Under the pieces are notes generated by a model. The model saw only the letters and a list, made by a program, of their open reading frames with translations, did no database searches and was not told where the DNA came from. Shown here one piece after another: positions 24,201 through 38,150 of a stretch of DNA of 64,000 nucleotides. Where the stretch lies: contig JAFREQ010000043.1 of NCBI GenBank assembly GCA_025331565.1, forward strand, positions 3,729,001-3,793,000. The letters are read 5' to 3'. A program made the translations under genes and the position numbers. The stretch's first letter is position 1. Each line of letters begins with the position of its first letter. Source of the DNA: Holacanthus passer. Taxonomy: Eukaryota > Chordata > Actinopteri > Pomacanthidae.

Positions 24201-27200
24201 TCATGTCTCTGCAGCCTTCAGCGCCAAGGCCAAGGTGGCCATGAGCCGCTTTGAGCCCGGCTCCAGCATTAACTATGAGAAGATGCATGAGAACATCAAC
24301 ATTGTACGCAGGAGGTCAGCAGTTGCCCTTCTTAGAAATACACATGAACAGAGTCCTTGTTGATTAAACTTTGACTCATGAGGAATGGCTGGTGTTTATT
24401 ACAGCTGCACAGTAAATCTTGTGACATTTATTGTGTCGACTTGTCAAGGCAAGCAAGGCCCAAAGAGCTAACTTTGGATCACCTGGTGTTCCCCTCCTAC
24501 TGAGATTACCACATGCTGTAATCCAGGAATAGGAAAAGCCTTTTGTGTGTCGATTAGATATATGAAGCCATAGTTACTTTTGGTGTTCAGGGCTTTTTCA
24601 TGATTCTTGGCAACAGGTTTTCCAAAAGTGAAACACAGGAGGACACAGCAAGAACACTTAAAATAGAGATTAGATATAACACTTTTTTAGCCAAATTGAT
24701 ACAACTTGCTGTATTTGACGCTACAAATACTCAGTGTCTAACACAACACAATGTTTACCACATCTTTCCATTAATTCATCCCACCAGGCTCAGCAGGCCC
24801 CTCACTCTGTCAGAGAAAATTGTGTATGGTCACCTGGATGACCCAGCCGGCCAGGAGATTGACCGTGGGCGCACCTATCTCCGCCTGCGTCCAGACCGCG
24901 TGGCCATGCAGGACGCTACTGCTCAGATGGCAATGCTTCAGTTCATCAGCAGCGGTCTACCCAAGGTGGCAGTTCCCTCCACCATCCACTGTGATCATCT
25001 GATTGAGGCTCAGATCGGAGGGACTCAGGACCTGCAGAGGGCTAAGGTGATATATGTGCAGACAATGAACTACAAATGCATGAAACTACCAATGAAAAAC
25101 AAATTTAAAAAGACTGCTTTTTGTTGTGGAAGTGATAGTTCCTCTGGTTTAAAAATGACTGATTTCAGGAGTTGGTTCAAGTTTTTCCAGCCAGTCAAAC
25201 ACACACACAGCTGATACCAACAACAACAGATGCCAGCCAACAAGACTAAGCCTGTACGCTTGCAAAGTGTGTATCTGATACCAACATCAAACTAATTAAT
25301 GTTTTGGCAAGACACGTTTATGGAGAGACTCTACAGCTTTATAAGTTTCTCCTCTGGCTTTTGGCTGAGTTTATTATGAAGTTCTGTCACTTAACACAAT
25401 GAGTGCAACAGGAGCCAATTTCTATTTTGGGCAGTGTTTATACAGTGCAATCGCATTTTAAGATAACTTTTCAATATATTTCACTATATTTTGAATTGAC
25501 AGTATTGTATATTGTCTTGAAGATTTGTTAAGATTTAAAGATTGGTCAAAATTAAAATTTTGTGGCAAGGCAAATCCAGGCAAGTGTTATAATAAATTAA
25601 CATTGTTTGTGCAGGATTTAATTCTCAGCCAGTAGGGTTGTCAGTTTTCAGTGGGCACAGTGGATACCATGGTTTGATTCAAAATCTGACAGTTTGATCA
25701 AATTTGGTTAACCACATGCCTGGAGGCCAGGTTGAATAACAAGACTAAGGATTAGGTGTTGCAGCCAAGTTTATTCTCTTATGGTTACTTCAAGGATTCT
25801 CATGTAGCATGTATGAAAGTAACTCCTCTTCTACAGAAGCCCTAACTCTTCACTATTTACTCAGGAAGTGAATGAAGAAGTGTACAACTTTCTTGCAACT
25901 GCTGCTGCCAAATATGGAGTTGGCTTCTGGAAACCCGGTTCAGGAATCATCCATCAGGTACGGTACACTGTTTTATAATGATGCTGTAAATGGCTTTTCT
26001 GTACTGACAAATGTATTTTGCATATTGTTGTTTCTCTTGGCTGTTTGAACTTCACTTTGCAGAATGATGGGTCCAGTAGTCACATTTTAAAATGAAGAAT
26101 ATTTGCAGAAAAATGTAGATGTAACCTTAAGAATTTTCACAAATTCAGACAGATTATTATTATTCAAAGAGTATTTTTTTTATTCAACATGTCTAAAGGG
26201 GATCTTTAATAAATTCTTGTCAGTGAACTTGCACATCATGCAGCTCCTTCTAAGCAGTATTTGTGCCAGAGTGATTAATATAACCTCTTGTCTAATGCTT
26301 TAAGAAAAATACATTTCCAGAAAAGCTGTCCATTTCAAACAGCAATCGAGAGATATTTTAAGTCCCAAGGGAAAAAACCATTTCACTGACTGTGAATGCC
26401 CCTTTCTCTGGACAGATCATTCTGGAGAATTATGCCTATCCCGGAGTGATGCTCATTGGTACAGACTCCCACACTCCCAATGGTGGCGGCCTGGGTGCCA
26501 TCTGTATTGGAGTGGGTGGAGCTGATGCTGTGGATGTCATGGCTGGAATCCCTTGGGAGCTCAAGTGTCCTAAAGTGAGTTCTTGCCATGTGATATCTTG
26601 CAAATTAATTTTAATTGCAGTTTAGTCCCTGTTTTAAACCACTAAGTATCTTCACGATTGTGTCTGTCTCTTGTTTTTTTCCCCCCGTTTGTTTAAGCCT
26701 GTGTGCATTTTTCCATCAGGTGATTGGAGTGAGGCTGACAGGAACCTTGTCTGGCTGGACCTCTCCAAAGGATGTCATCCTGAAGGTTGCTGGCATCCTG
26801 ACTGTGAAGGGTGGCACTGGAGCCATTGTGGAGTATCATGGGCCTGGAGTTGACTCCATCTCCTGCACTGGTAAGGATGAGAAACTTCGTTTGAAACGCT
26901 GGTGAAAGACATTCTCTGTGTTTAGATATGAAAATCAATAGAAGGAAGAACAACAACAGATTGGACTACCACCCACATCTTACTTAAATAGATAATAAAT
27001 ATCTTACTTTAGTGCAGAATTTTTTACTCTAAGGCTAAAATGACACTTTAATTTTTCAGGAATGGCCACTATCTGTAACATGGGTGCTGAGATTGGAGCC
27101 ACTACGTCCGTGTTCCCCTACAACCACCGCATGAGGACGTACATGGAGAAGACCGGCCGTGGAGGTCAGTCTTGTATCATTTCTGTATGTTTACTCTTTA

Positions 27201-30200
27201 TTCATTGTGTCTTTCCTCCAACTTCTTCTCCGTCTTCATTCCCTCTCAGAGATTGCCTCTGTGGCTGATCAGTTCAAAGATGACTTGGTCCCAGATAAAG
27301 GCTGTGAATATGACCAGATCATTGAGATTAATCTGAACGAGGTGAGTCAAAAACTTTGGTATCTTGACTATCCTGACTTAAGACATTACTATCAGCATGT
27401 CAGCAAATCCATACTACATACTAATTATTTACAGTATGTACTACATAATAATCGTCTTAGTGAACAAAAGAAAATCCACATACTTTTTACAATTTTATAC
27501 TAACAGGAAATTATGCACACTGGTAAATTTGTGACGAGGATGTCAAAGCCAATCAAACTTCTCAAAGACATGGTAAATTTAATACTTTTCTCAAAAAAAA
27601 AAGAACTGTTTCACCACCTCCCACAAATTATTTTGATTTCTTCCAGCTGTGAGCAGTTCTCAGATTCTCCTCCCGATTGTGAGAGAATAATATCCATCAA
27701 CAACACACTCAAAAATGTTTTTATGTATGGTATGAGGCTAACTACGTTGTCACTGTGACATCAGTCACATTAATGTAGTCGATGATTTGATTCTATTTCA
27801 GAGTACATTGCTGCTAAAATATGTGTTTTGTGTTAAGATAAGCATTTCAACAAAGAAATCTGCTTCTTAAATCATTTATTGGCTTAATGAATGACTGAAC
27901 CTGGGCAGTAAACCAAAAATGTACAGATATCATTAAGAATCAATAACCTACCAAATTTGGCTCATGTTGAGTAAAAGCTTTCCTGAGGTGATTGGAAGTA
28001 CTGTCCACTAAAAAACTACAGCACCCATTTCTCATTTAGTTCCATACTTCTGCTTCTTCTTGTTCTGTGTCATGTGCTTATGATGGCACATGAGGCCGCT
28101 TAGGTACTTATTAGTGTTCTTCCAAATTTAGAAAACAGTATTTATAGCATACGCAAACATGTCCCACATTACCCAAATTATGGCTGTGCTTCATTATGCC
28201 TTGTTTCCCTCCTTCTAACAGTTGAAGCCCCACATCAACGGGCCGTTCACTCCTGACCTGGCCCACCCTGTGTCTGATATCGGGTCTATAGCTAAGAAGA
28301 GCGGCTGGCCCCTGGAGGTTAAAGTTGGTCAGTATTTGTGACACAGCTGTATTGTATTGTTTTTTCTATTTTTAATGCTTTATCTAGTATATTTGATATT
28401 TCTTTCTTTGTTCTACTAGCTGTGCTATTGATCAGATATGTCCAGATCACATTACAACCCTGTCATGTGGTCTTTCAGTGTGGCCTACCAGGACTAGGAC
28501 TGAGAGCAGTAGAATTCCAGTCACGGACTGGAAGGAGAATATAATAATGATCAGGATGTATAATTAGACCTGCTCTTCTTTTGTGCCTTCTCCTCTTCAA
28601 CAATTTTCCTCTCATTCCATATGCAAGATGTGTTATCAAAAATAGATGAGTACTGTAACTGTATACGGCCTTACTTAAGTTTCCTCGTTCTCAGTTCTCC
28701 TCTTACAAACATTGAACTTGTCTCTTGCAGGTCTGATCGGCAGCTGCACCAACTCGAGCTACGAGGACATGGGCAGAGCGGCCTCTCTGGCCAAGCAGGC
28801 TCTGGATAAAGGTCTGAAGTGCAAGGCCCAGTTCACAGTCACCCCTGGATCTGAACAGATCCGCGCCACTATCGAGAGGGATGGATATGTGAGTATGAAT
28901 CTCACCAACATTTAGCAAGTCACCCACAGCTTTTGGTCAGTTTGTCCTTTTTTCAGCAGGGCTGTTTTTTCATGAGACATTTTTACAATTGTTTGTGCTT
29001 GAAAGATGTAGGAAAGAATTTCTTCAAATTCATGTGGTCCCCCTTTCAGGCCAAGATCCTGAGTGATGTTGGTGGAATCGTACTGGCCAATGCTTGTGGG
29101 CCCTGCATCGGGCAGTGGGACAGGTATGAATATGTAAAGACTATTTGTGCAACACTGACTGCAGCCAACACTTTGTTTCCAGAGCAGGGAAGGGAGGGAA
29201 ACTAATGACTGGATTTTCATTAAATGTACTGTGAATATGTATGATTCCCAGACGATGAATACTTCTGTTTTGATGACCTTTCATACTACCACTGGGCCAA
29301 TTTTTCCAACTTCACACAAGAAATATTAATCTAAAGAGACAGATTTGTACAAAAACAAGTTCATGCTAACCAGAAGTCTTTCCATTCTGAACACTTGACA
29401 AACTTTCTTCTAGCATCAATCAGAGACACATTTTACATGCAATATGTCTCATGATTGTATAGACAGATTGCCATGAAATTTGCTGAGTACATTTATACTT
29501 CCACGAGAATGAACCCTTTTGATTGTAATGACCCTGTGGCCTCTAGTGAGACTGTAAGGACAGGGAAATCATCAGTATGTTGTCTGTTGCAACACTTTCT
29601 TATTGTTGGATGTAATGAACACTGCAGCCATGTGTTAATGTTTTAATCTTGCAAAGTGATTTGAGTCATGTGGCTCAAAGTACAAGTTTTAAAGTGAAGA
29701 TCAAATTGAAAATTCTCTGAGTGATGTAGGCTGAACAAAGCCCGTCAGACTAACATTCTCTGTGTTTTGACTTTCTTAGGAAGGATGTGAAAAAAGGTGA
29801 GAAGAATACTATTGTCACGTCGTTCAACAGAAACTTCACTGCCAGAAATGATGCTAACCCAGCAACTCATGCTTTTGTCACCTCTCCTGAGGTAAGAAGT
29901 ACTGCAGATTGAATGTCAAGCAAAACACAAGCTCAGTGACTCATAATTACAACCCAGATTTCTAAAAAAAGTTGGCACGCTGTGTAAAACATAAGTGAAA
30001 CAGAATGTGCTCATTTGCTAATCCTTTTTCACATATACTATATTGTACAAATACAATACATTTAATGTTTGACCTCATCGACTTCATTGATTTTTGTAAA
30101 TATCTGCTTGTTCTGAATTTGATGGCTGCAACGCATTTGAAACAAGTTGGGACAGGAGCAACTAAAGACTGTGAAAGTTGTGGACTGATCCAAAAACACC

Positions 30201-33200
30201 TGTTTGGATCGTTCCACAGGTAATCAGGTTCATTGGTAACAGGTGATAGTATCATGATTGGGTATGAAAGGTTCATCCTGGAAAGACTCAGTTGTTCACA
30301 AGCAAGGATGGAGAGAGGTTCAAACACATGATTGTATAAAGGAGATTACTACATAAACACTGTTTATTGGCATTGTGATTTTATTTATGTTTTACACAAT
30401 GTCCCAACTTTTTTTGGAATCTGGGTTGTACGTGGGCATCAGAAGACTTACAGTAACATACTCTCTGCCCCCTTATGTTCGTGATCTAAACGTACTGATC
30501 TAAAAACATTTCACTTTCACTGTTTGCTAAATGCTATGTAATGTATTGCTATGTAATTTAATGTAGATTGTCACTGCCATGGCCATTGCCGGGACCCTCA
30601 ACTTCAACCCAGAAACTGACTACCTGACCGCCCCTAACGGAGAGAAATTCAAGCTGGAACCCCCCACTGGTGACGAGCTGCCCTCCAGGGACTTTGACCC
30701 AGGCCAGGACACCTACCAGCACCCCCCAGCCGAGAGCAGCTCAGTCAAGGTGATTTTTTTTTTTCTAAACGATTCATTATCTAATCTTGACAATCCAGAA
30801 AGTAGCACAACACTGATGAAACAGATTTTAAGTGAGGTGTGCATCTTCTGTCATAACCCAATAAGAGTTTGATCCAGTAGATGAAAGAGTGAGCAAGTGT
30901 AAACTAACAGCATGATCAAGGCTTGTTTAGACAGACATATGTGATATGACAGTTGCTAAGATAGCAAAGGTTTTTAGGTGTCAAAATGAAATTCATTTTG
31001 ATCTGAAAGTTGTCTGCCCCGCCGTTCTTTTAAAAATATTCGTTGAAGAACCTTTCTGTCTTACCCTGTTTTGATGTTGTTCAGGTGAACGTGAGCCCCT
31101 CCAGCAACCGTCTGCAGCTGCTGGAGCCCTTCGACAAGTGGCATGGAAAAGACCTGGAGGACATGAGGGTCCTGATCAAGGTGAGCAGAAAATGGAAGAA
31201 GAGTTGTAGTGGATGTGCAAGTAATGGAGATCTAGAATAGCTAAGTAGCATCTTAAGCGTATATGTTCAGGCCAGTGGGTGAGCCAATTTACGTGGTGGT
31301 CATGTTTGTCCAATAACTATTAAAAACACAGTAGAGCCACACTGACTTCATTTACGTACACAATATTCTGATTTTTGCCCTTTTTCCAAAAAGTACAAGC
31401 TGCTTACTAAGCTACTGAAAATGAATGCGAAAGGTTGTCCTTATGATCTTTGCACATACCCAAGATGGGCTGACACGCACAGAGAAGGATAGAGAAGTTG
31501 TAAAGTGACTGAAACTCCACAGAATTCTATAAATGGTGTAAAGTTTAACAGCTTTTGTTTCATTTTTTTCCCCTTATCTGCTGTGTCTCCTTCTCCTCCC
31601 CCTTCTCTCGTTTCCTCTGCTGCTGTAGGTGAAAGGAAAGTGCACCACTGACCACATCAGTGCTGCTGGACCCTGGCTGAAATTCCGTGGCCACCTGGAC
31701 AACATCTCCAACAATCTGCTGATTGGTGCAGTCAACAGTGAGAATGATGCCGTTAACAAGGTCAAGAACCAGCTAACAGGAGAGTTTGGAGGTGTGCCCG
31801 ATGTGGCCCGCCACTACAAGGTGATTTTGACATGGGGGTTTGAAGTAAATGGAGTGGACAAAATAATAGAAACACCAGTCAGTACAATGCAGTGCAATTC
31901 AACAGCTCCACAAACTGACCGCAGAGTTGAATCAACACATGTCTAAAACAGTTTCAACAAAAACTGAACATTACAACCTTCATTAAGAAAGGATGCGTTG
32001 CAGGACTGTTATAATAGACTGCAGTAATGACAGCTAGGTGTACCTTTTTTAAAAAAAGCCTGTGCAGTATGAAACCAACTGCCAGGGAATATATCACATG
32101 TACCAATATTGCTTCACTTGCTTGATGTAATACACCTGTTGAAGAACTAAATTGAGTTGTGATCTATTGTTTTTGCAGTGCTGTTTTTTGGTTGCATGCT
32201 GTATATTTTATTGCTATTTGATTCTGTAGCATGCCATATGCGAGTGTTATTAAACTAGAAAAGCACAAGGCAGAATTCTTATTTGTGTTGCATATTTTCC
32301 CAGCAACCAATATTGCAATTTCCCCCTTAGCACTTATTTGCCTACTCTATCTTCTCCCTGACAGCAGTTTTAATTTGTCATTTGTCTTTGCCAAACTGTG
32401 TGATCCAGGCCAATGGAGAGAACTGGGTGGTGGTTGGGGACGAGAACTACGGAGAAGGGTCTAGCAGAGAGCATGCTGCCCTGGAGCCACGTCACCTTGG
32501 AGGACGCGCCATCATCGTCAAGAGCTTTGCCAGAATCCACGGTAAGTTTTAGGGGAACAGAGAAAAAAAAACATGCAAACATCAATCTGTCTCTCACATT
32601 TCAGAGATTTTCTGGCACCACTGGAACAATTTGCAATGTTGTTATGCTTGCATTTCCTTTGTGAACGCTGGAGGCAACAGGGAAGAAGAATAACAGTTGT
32701 GATTGGGTTCCAGAGCAAAGTGATTATTATTTAGTCTGGCATGTTTACAGTATACGGATGTCTCCCGCAGTATCGAAGAGAGTCTCCGAGTTATAATTAG
32801 TCCACCAGTGCCAGTTTGTTGCATATAGATGGCTGGTAGATGAAAGCCTGTCTGATCTAAAGAATGTTGTTTTAATTTGTGTAAAAAGACTTTCTCAGAA
32901 CCTCCAGACACAAAGAAGCCCTGACAGCAAAAGCCCAGTTATTCTTGGTGACAAGTTGAGATTTTGGAACCATTAGTAGGGTCCTCAATTGGTGTTCATG
33001 TTAAAGCCAACTGCTCAACTGTGTTTGAATGTCATGCCTACTAATACCAGAATAATGTGCATTACAATAGTCAAGTCTGTGCGAATGGCCGTTTCTAAGT
33101 GTGCAGAGGAGAGGAGTGACCTGATCTTGGTTATCTGTCTCAGTTTAGCAAAGTGGGACTGCATCACTTTCGTCACCTGAGCATCGAAGGACAATTCCAA

Positions 33201-33650
33201 ATCAACAGCTAACAAGCCCATCTCTGGCCATTATGTCTTATATTTCCATATTTTTTCCTCCTCACAGAGACTAACCTGAAGAAGCAGGGCCTTCTGCCTC
33301 TGACTTTTGCCAACCCCCAGGACTACGACAAAATTCGCCCTGATGACAAGATTTCAATCACTGGCCTGAAATCCTTTGCTCCTGGCAAGGTGAGCAATAT
33401 TATGCCCTAATGGGACATTGATCCAAAGGACAGCCTAGCTTCTCTTAACATTATGTTGAGGAAAAATGTGATAAATGATTGACACATGGTCTGGTTTGCC
33501 TCCTGTGTCCTTCTCCAGCCCGTGACAGCACTGATCAAGCACAGCGATGGAAGACAGGAGTCCATCATTCTCAACCACTCCTTTAATGAGACGCAGATTG
33601 AGTGGTTCCAGGCTGGCTCCGCCCTCAACAGGATGAAGGAGCTCCAGTAA
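21273..33650 (+). CDS. aco2: Aconitase 2, mitochondrial (aconitate hydratase), 18 coding exons
   Basis: Exons: 21273-21308, 24172-24314, 24788-25046, 25865-25957, 26416-26574, 26720-26870, 27060-27164, 27250-27341, 28222-28327, 28731-28888, 29050-29123, 29780-29891, 30567-30749, 31085-31180, 31629-31820, 32409-32541, 33268-33389, 33519-33650. They sum to 2346 nt (781 aa; human 780), all GT-AG. The enzyme interconverts citrate and isocitrate in the matrix TCA cycle with a 4Fe-4S cluster. Seen: an Arg/Ala-rich targeting peptide (about 1-30); substrate-loop motifs TDSHTPNGGGLG and [20 protein letters not shown]; cluster cysteines at about 387 (GSCTNSS), 450 and 453 (ANACGPCIGQW); the swivel-domain motif YGEGSSREHAALEPRHLGG near the C-terminus; ending RMKELQ. 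No frame break. Intron 1 is the largest (2.9 kb). Translation is likely iron-regulated through the 5' IRE. Confidence 0.98.
21309..24171 (+). other. aco2: aco2 intron 1
   Basis: 2.86 kb, AT-rich, between the signal-peptide exon and exon 2. No other gene or clear transposon recognised. Confidence 0.8.
29948..30430. mobile_element. MITE-like DNA transposon with about 45-bp terminal inverted repeats
   Basis: The left end (TACAACCCAGATTTC, then an A run, GTTGG, then TGTGTAAAACATAA) recurs inverted at the right end (TTATGTTTTACACAATG ... GGGTTGTA). The 483-bp unit has no transposase and sits wholly inside aco2 intron 12. It resembles a widespread non-autonomous teleost family. The superfamily is not assigned, since no certain target duplication is visible. 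Confidence 0.75.
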
Positions 33651-33854
33651 TTGGTGGGAGAAGAGGGAGGCGGGGCCTGTATTGGCCATTGAGGGGCCTT
33701 GGAGTGGTTAAGAAGGGGAGAAATGTGGACCTAGAGAGGGCCTTAGCAAAGAGGAAGAGATGATGTTAACAGTAGATGGTAACCAGACTTTTTGGTGTTA
33801 ATGTTTAGGGACAGCTGTAGTTATGCTCAGTGAAAGAAAAAACACACACAAATG

Positions 33855-33892
<38 letters not shown>

Positions 33893-34320
33893 CGCAAACA
33901 CATAAGGTCGCTGTACAGGTGAAAAGCGCACACACACATACGCACGCACATGCACACGCTACAGACAGGATTACTGTGAAAGCACTCCCAGTCAACAGGC
34001 AGAATTATTGTACACAAATGCACTCAAACAAGCACACACATAACCGAAGCTTAGCAGTGTGTGTCTGTTACAGGCAGCATCATTCGTACTGGCAGCACTC
34101 CTCAGTTTCAAATGAGATTAGTCAAGCTTGTTCATTTATTGAGTGTAACCCTGCGGCGTTCAGCTGACTGTTCCATAACCAGACACTCATCTTTTTCATT
34201 TAACTGGGCAATATTTTTCAATATTGTGACAGATTGGTATCACTACTGTATTTCTCTAAAGCAGAAGTTGTTTTATCAAAAGTCGTACCACGCTTCCCCG
34301 TACAGAAACAGGCTTGTTGG

Positions 34321-34634
34321 ATTTTTGTGGGATTGGGGATGTTTGAGGTCATTAATCATGTTTTATGTGGGAGTACTGTTTATCCTGATGTTGTTTAATT
34401 CTCATCATTTCAAGAAAGTCTACAAACCTGACTTCATCATTCTGCTGTTGGAAAGTAAAAATGCATTTGGATTAATAATTACAGTTGATGAGGTAAAACC
34501 CTGTGTACTTAAAAGTCACTAAGTTTAACCTGTGTGTAAATGACCCCCAGACCATTCTTATTTGATATATAGCTGCACTTTAAACGCCTCAGTAGTTTAC
34601 ATAAAAACAAATCATTATATATAAATAGTTGAAC
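34321..34634 (+). repeat. Direct duplication, copy 1
   Basis: Closely similar by eye to 35857-36172: both start ATTTTTGTGGGATTGGGGAT, share GGAAAGTAAAAATGC and CCCTGTGTACTTAAAAGTCAC, and end in ATCATTATATATAAATA. Small indels separate the copies. Fainter similarity seems to go on past the right end (about 34760 against 36278). Confidence 0.85.
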
Positions 34635-35856
34635 AACTCACATGAATGTATTTTTCCTTCATTATGTCCAGTCCTGTCACATGAAGAACATCTTTTCCAT
34701 GTGTTCTTTATACTAATGATTCACCAAATGGTTAAAAAAAGGTGATGTCCTGCACTATTGGTCCTTCATTATACTGGGCTGCTGGGTTTCCTTCTTTCTG
34801 ATTATTGACTTGAACAAATGCTTCCTCACTATTTGTAGATTGGAGTAATCTGTAAACAAGCTAACACGCTCACTTATTGACTGTAATCATTACATCAGCC
34901 CCAGCACTGTTATGGTACAACTGCAGCCCACCCCATACTCTCGCTTATCTGAGATCTTGTGTTTTCATGCTGCCGTTGAAATTTAAATTATGAGTTTCTC
35001 CTGTCCATGGTTCCCTTCAGCCAACACGTGAATCTCTGTTCACTCCCTGCTGATCTTCCCATGCCTGCTTGCTTGTTCAGTCTTTTTGCATGATGTAACA
35101 CCCCATTGTGAGAAAACTTCCCCATGTGGTTGTCTGTCTCTGACCAGTTGTCTGTGTTGGCATCTGTCTGTCCTTCTTTATTCATCCTGTCTCTCTTTTT
35201 GCTCTAGGGCTGGTTCATGCAGTCCAAACCACAACCTGATTTGTTTGCTAGACACTGAAGGCTGACTGACCAAGATTTTTAATGCAAATTCTGGCGTAAT
35301 GTATAGACACAGGATATCTGTGAAAAAACATTGTAATAAATCAGCCGTCATGCTCCATCCAGAAAAAGCTCTACACTTCTAATAGTAAATCCTCTGGAAT
35401 AGCTTCACAGATCAGTTGGTCTTTGTGTTAAAGTCTCAGTGTTTTCAGTTAGAGCTCACTATCATCTGGAGCTGCCAGTGTGTGAAATTGCCTCATGTAA
35501 CTGTAATGGGAGATGACAGGCTGTGTTTGTCTTTGAGGCAAGTGTTTTTTCAGGTTGAGGTTTGGGCTGCCATAACAGAAACATACGCACAATCTAGTGT
35601 CCAGATGCCTGTACACTAGCACTTTGTAGAGTTAGGAAAGTAGTTTTAGGTGTGCTTTGCCACACATCCTTTATCCTTCGCAAACATTTTACTCTTCATC
35701 TCTGTTGTGTGCAACTCTATAGGACTGACACACAACTTGTAGTATTTTACTGATACACAAGTTTCCAGACAGTAGAAAATTTTGACTCAAGATCATTCTT
35801 GTATTTAGTTTGGTGATGTATACCTAGTATGCGACACTGAAACAGCGTGGTTACGT

Positions 35857-36172
35857 ATTTTTGTGGGATTGGGGATGTTTGTGGTCATTGCTTCTATGTT
35901 TTATGTGGGAGTACTGTTGATCCTGATGTTGTTTAATTCTCATCATTATCAAGAAAGTCTAGAAATCCGTCACTTCATCATTCTGCTGTATGGAAAGTAA
36001 AAATGCTTTGGATTAATAATTACAGTTCCTTAGGTAAAACCCTGTGTACTTAAAAGTCACTAAGTTTGGACCTGTGTGTAAATGATGTGATATATATATA
36101 TTTGATATATAGCTGCACTTTATATAGCGGTGTGTACATAAATAATAAATCATTATATATAAATATATGAAC
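35857..36172 (+). repeat. Direct duplication, copy 2
   Basis: Partner of 34321-34634, about 1.54 kb downstream, same orientation. It differs by scattered substitutions, an expanded TA run at about 36091-36101 and small indels. Confidence 0.85.
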
Positions 36173-37195
36173 ATAAAGAGAGAGAAAGTAACATGCTGCA
36201 TGTTGCCTGTCTAAATGAGAACTGTTAACTCTTTTGTGACCTCGTAAAGATAATGTCATGATAAAGAGTCCCCTGTGTGGTCCTCATTACACTGAAGCTC
36301 CAGTTATCTAATGGTTTCACAAACAAGTTGACTTGATGATTGTGGGTTAAATTAAAGCACGGATGTTGAATTGTAACTGTTGTTTGCTGCTGAGCTTTAA
36401 CAGTAAAAACTGACATGTTATTTTTAGGAAGGTGAGTCTTGGTCACTGTATGTGTTTTTTAGTTTTGGTTTGGTTCAAATTATTTTCAGGGCCAGAGATG
36501 ATTTGAAATAACAGCAGCCTAACTTTAATGACTCCATATAGGGGTTATCTGTTCATATACTCATCATGTTTTATGCCCTCATTAATCCCATCAATTTGAT
36601 GGTTAAACACTCCTCATCGGTGTATCAGATTTACTGCCAAAGATGCCTAATGAACATAATGAGATGTTGAGAAATGATGGTTCTCCATAGGTTGTGTTTG
36701 AAAAATCACCCATTATTATGTGACCTTTTTAAAAATATAATTATTTCAGTATGTACAGGGTGTTGTTTCATACAGCATTCACCAGGATCAATGGTTATTT
36801 TTAAACCACCTTATAAAAATACTGATTCATTTGATCATACTTCTCCCTCTGTCAGCTTATACTGTGATGTAAGATAATGCATTGTTGTTCAGGCAATCGG
36901 TTTTAAAAGCTCTGCTGTAAAGTGACAAATCAAATGATGTTCATGAAGGCATTGTGTGGTGGCATGCCTATTGTGTCGTTTTGTACTCAGGTGTGCTCTG
37001 TTTGGTCAGGCTTCCTCTGATGTGTGTGAAAATCAAATTTTCAACATGCTTCATTTGTTCAGATACAGCAAATAAGAAAATGGCATATGAGCAGATGTTT
37101 TCTCATAGTGATGATTCCCCTCACACTCCTGTTTCAGCATTAAACTTGATTTTGTAAAAGTAGATGATAAATTAATAAAGATTTGAATCAGAAGT

Positions 37196-37996
37196 GACTG
37201 TGTTTTTCTTTGTTTAATGAAATCAATAATAATGTTAGTCTAGTGATTGCCAAAATTGTAGTACATATATGGAAGAATTGACTGTCTTCATGTGCTCATT
37301 GTGAATAATAGATAACTTCAATGAACAGACATCATGACTATTGTGCATCTTTGTTGTAAATACAGGTAGTTTCTTAAATGTTTCAGTAACTATTTAATTT
37401 AAAAATAACAAATGAATGAATAAAGATAAATATTCCATGACAATATTTTAATATTGTTATTATTAACAAATTCAAGAGACAAATCTGAAGTGTTACAGAC
37501 AGATAAACTTAAAGAACTTTAAGAAAACAGAAAATAAATAAATAAGAAAATTGTGTGAAAATCTGTGACATATGGCTAAAATATAATAAAACTGTTAATA
37601 TTTTTTATAGATCTGTGCAAATGATGGGAACCAAATAACACGTTTATGGAAATGCAAAGAAAAATCATTACCTACACTTAAGATAATAGAGCTTTAAAAA
37701 TGTGTACTGTACCTTTAAGTTTTGCGACATGTCGTATGAGCTCACTGCCGTAAACCGTCACGTGGAGACAACATGGACGTTTCAGAGTTTGCTGTAGATT
37801 CTTGTACTTTCAGTGTGTTTAGTTAGATTGTGATCGAAACATTGATGTTTTTCTCCGCTGTGGAAAAACAGGAAATGCAGTCGTGCTACTAGACGACAGC
37901 TCACAGCTCAGCTTGTGTCAACACAGCAGCAGCGTGTGTGTGTATGTGTGTGTGTGAAAGTGAGTGAGTATCTGCTGACAGTCTGCTGTCTGCACC
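37196..37996 (+). promoter_or_regulatory. polr3h: polr3h upstream region with E-box and short uORF
   Basis: AT-rich to about 37700, then GC-richer. A CACGTG E-box lies at 37759-37764. An upstream ATG at 37773 opens a 17-codon frame ending at 37826, ahead of the polr3h ATG at 37997. Whether the uORF is in the mRNA depends on the unmapped start site. Confidence 0.4.
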
Positions 37997-38105
37997 ATGT
38001 TCGTGTTGGTGGAGATGGTCGACACTGTCAGGATCCCTCCGTGGAACTTCCAGAGACAACTGAACGAGGCCATAGCTGAGGAGCTGAACAAGAAACTGGC
38101 CAACA

Positions 38106-38150
<45 letters not shown>

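Larger units (their letters stand above)
33651..37195 (+). other. aco2: aco2 3' UTR and downstream region
   Basis: No coding exon after the aco2 stop. Candidate AATAAA signals are at 35335-35340 and 37174-37179, so the UTR may be about 1.7 or 3.5 kb. It holds a (CA)n tract at 33857-33886 and a duplicated block (34321-34634 and 35857-36172). Confidence 0.45.

Noticed and set aside
24600..25214. 204-codon continuous frame around aco2 exon 3
   Set aside because: Only 24788-25046 is aconitase. The rest is intron read-through on both sides of good splice sites.
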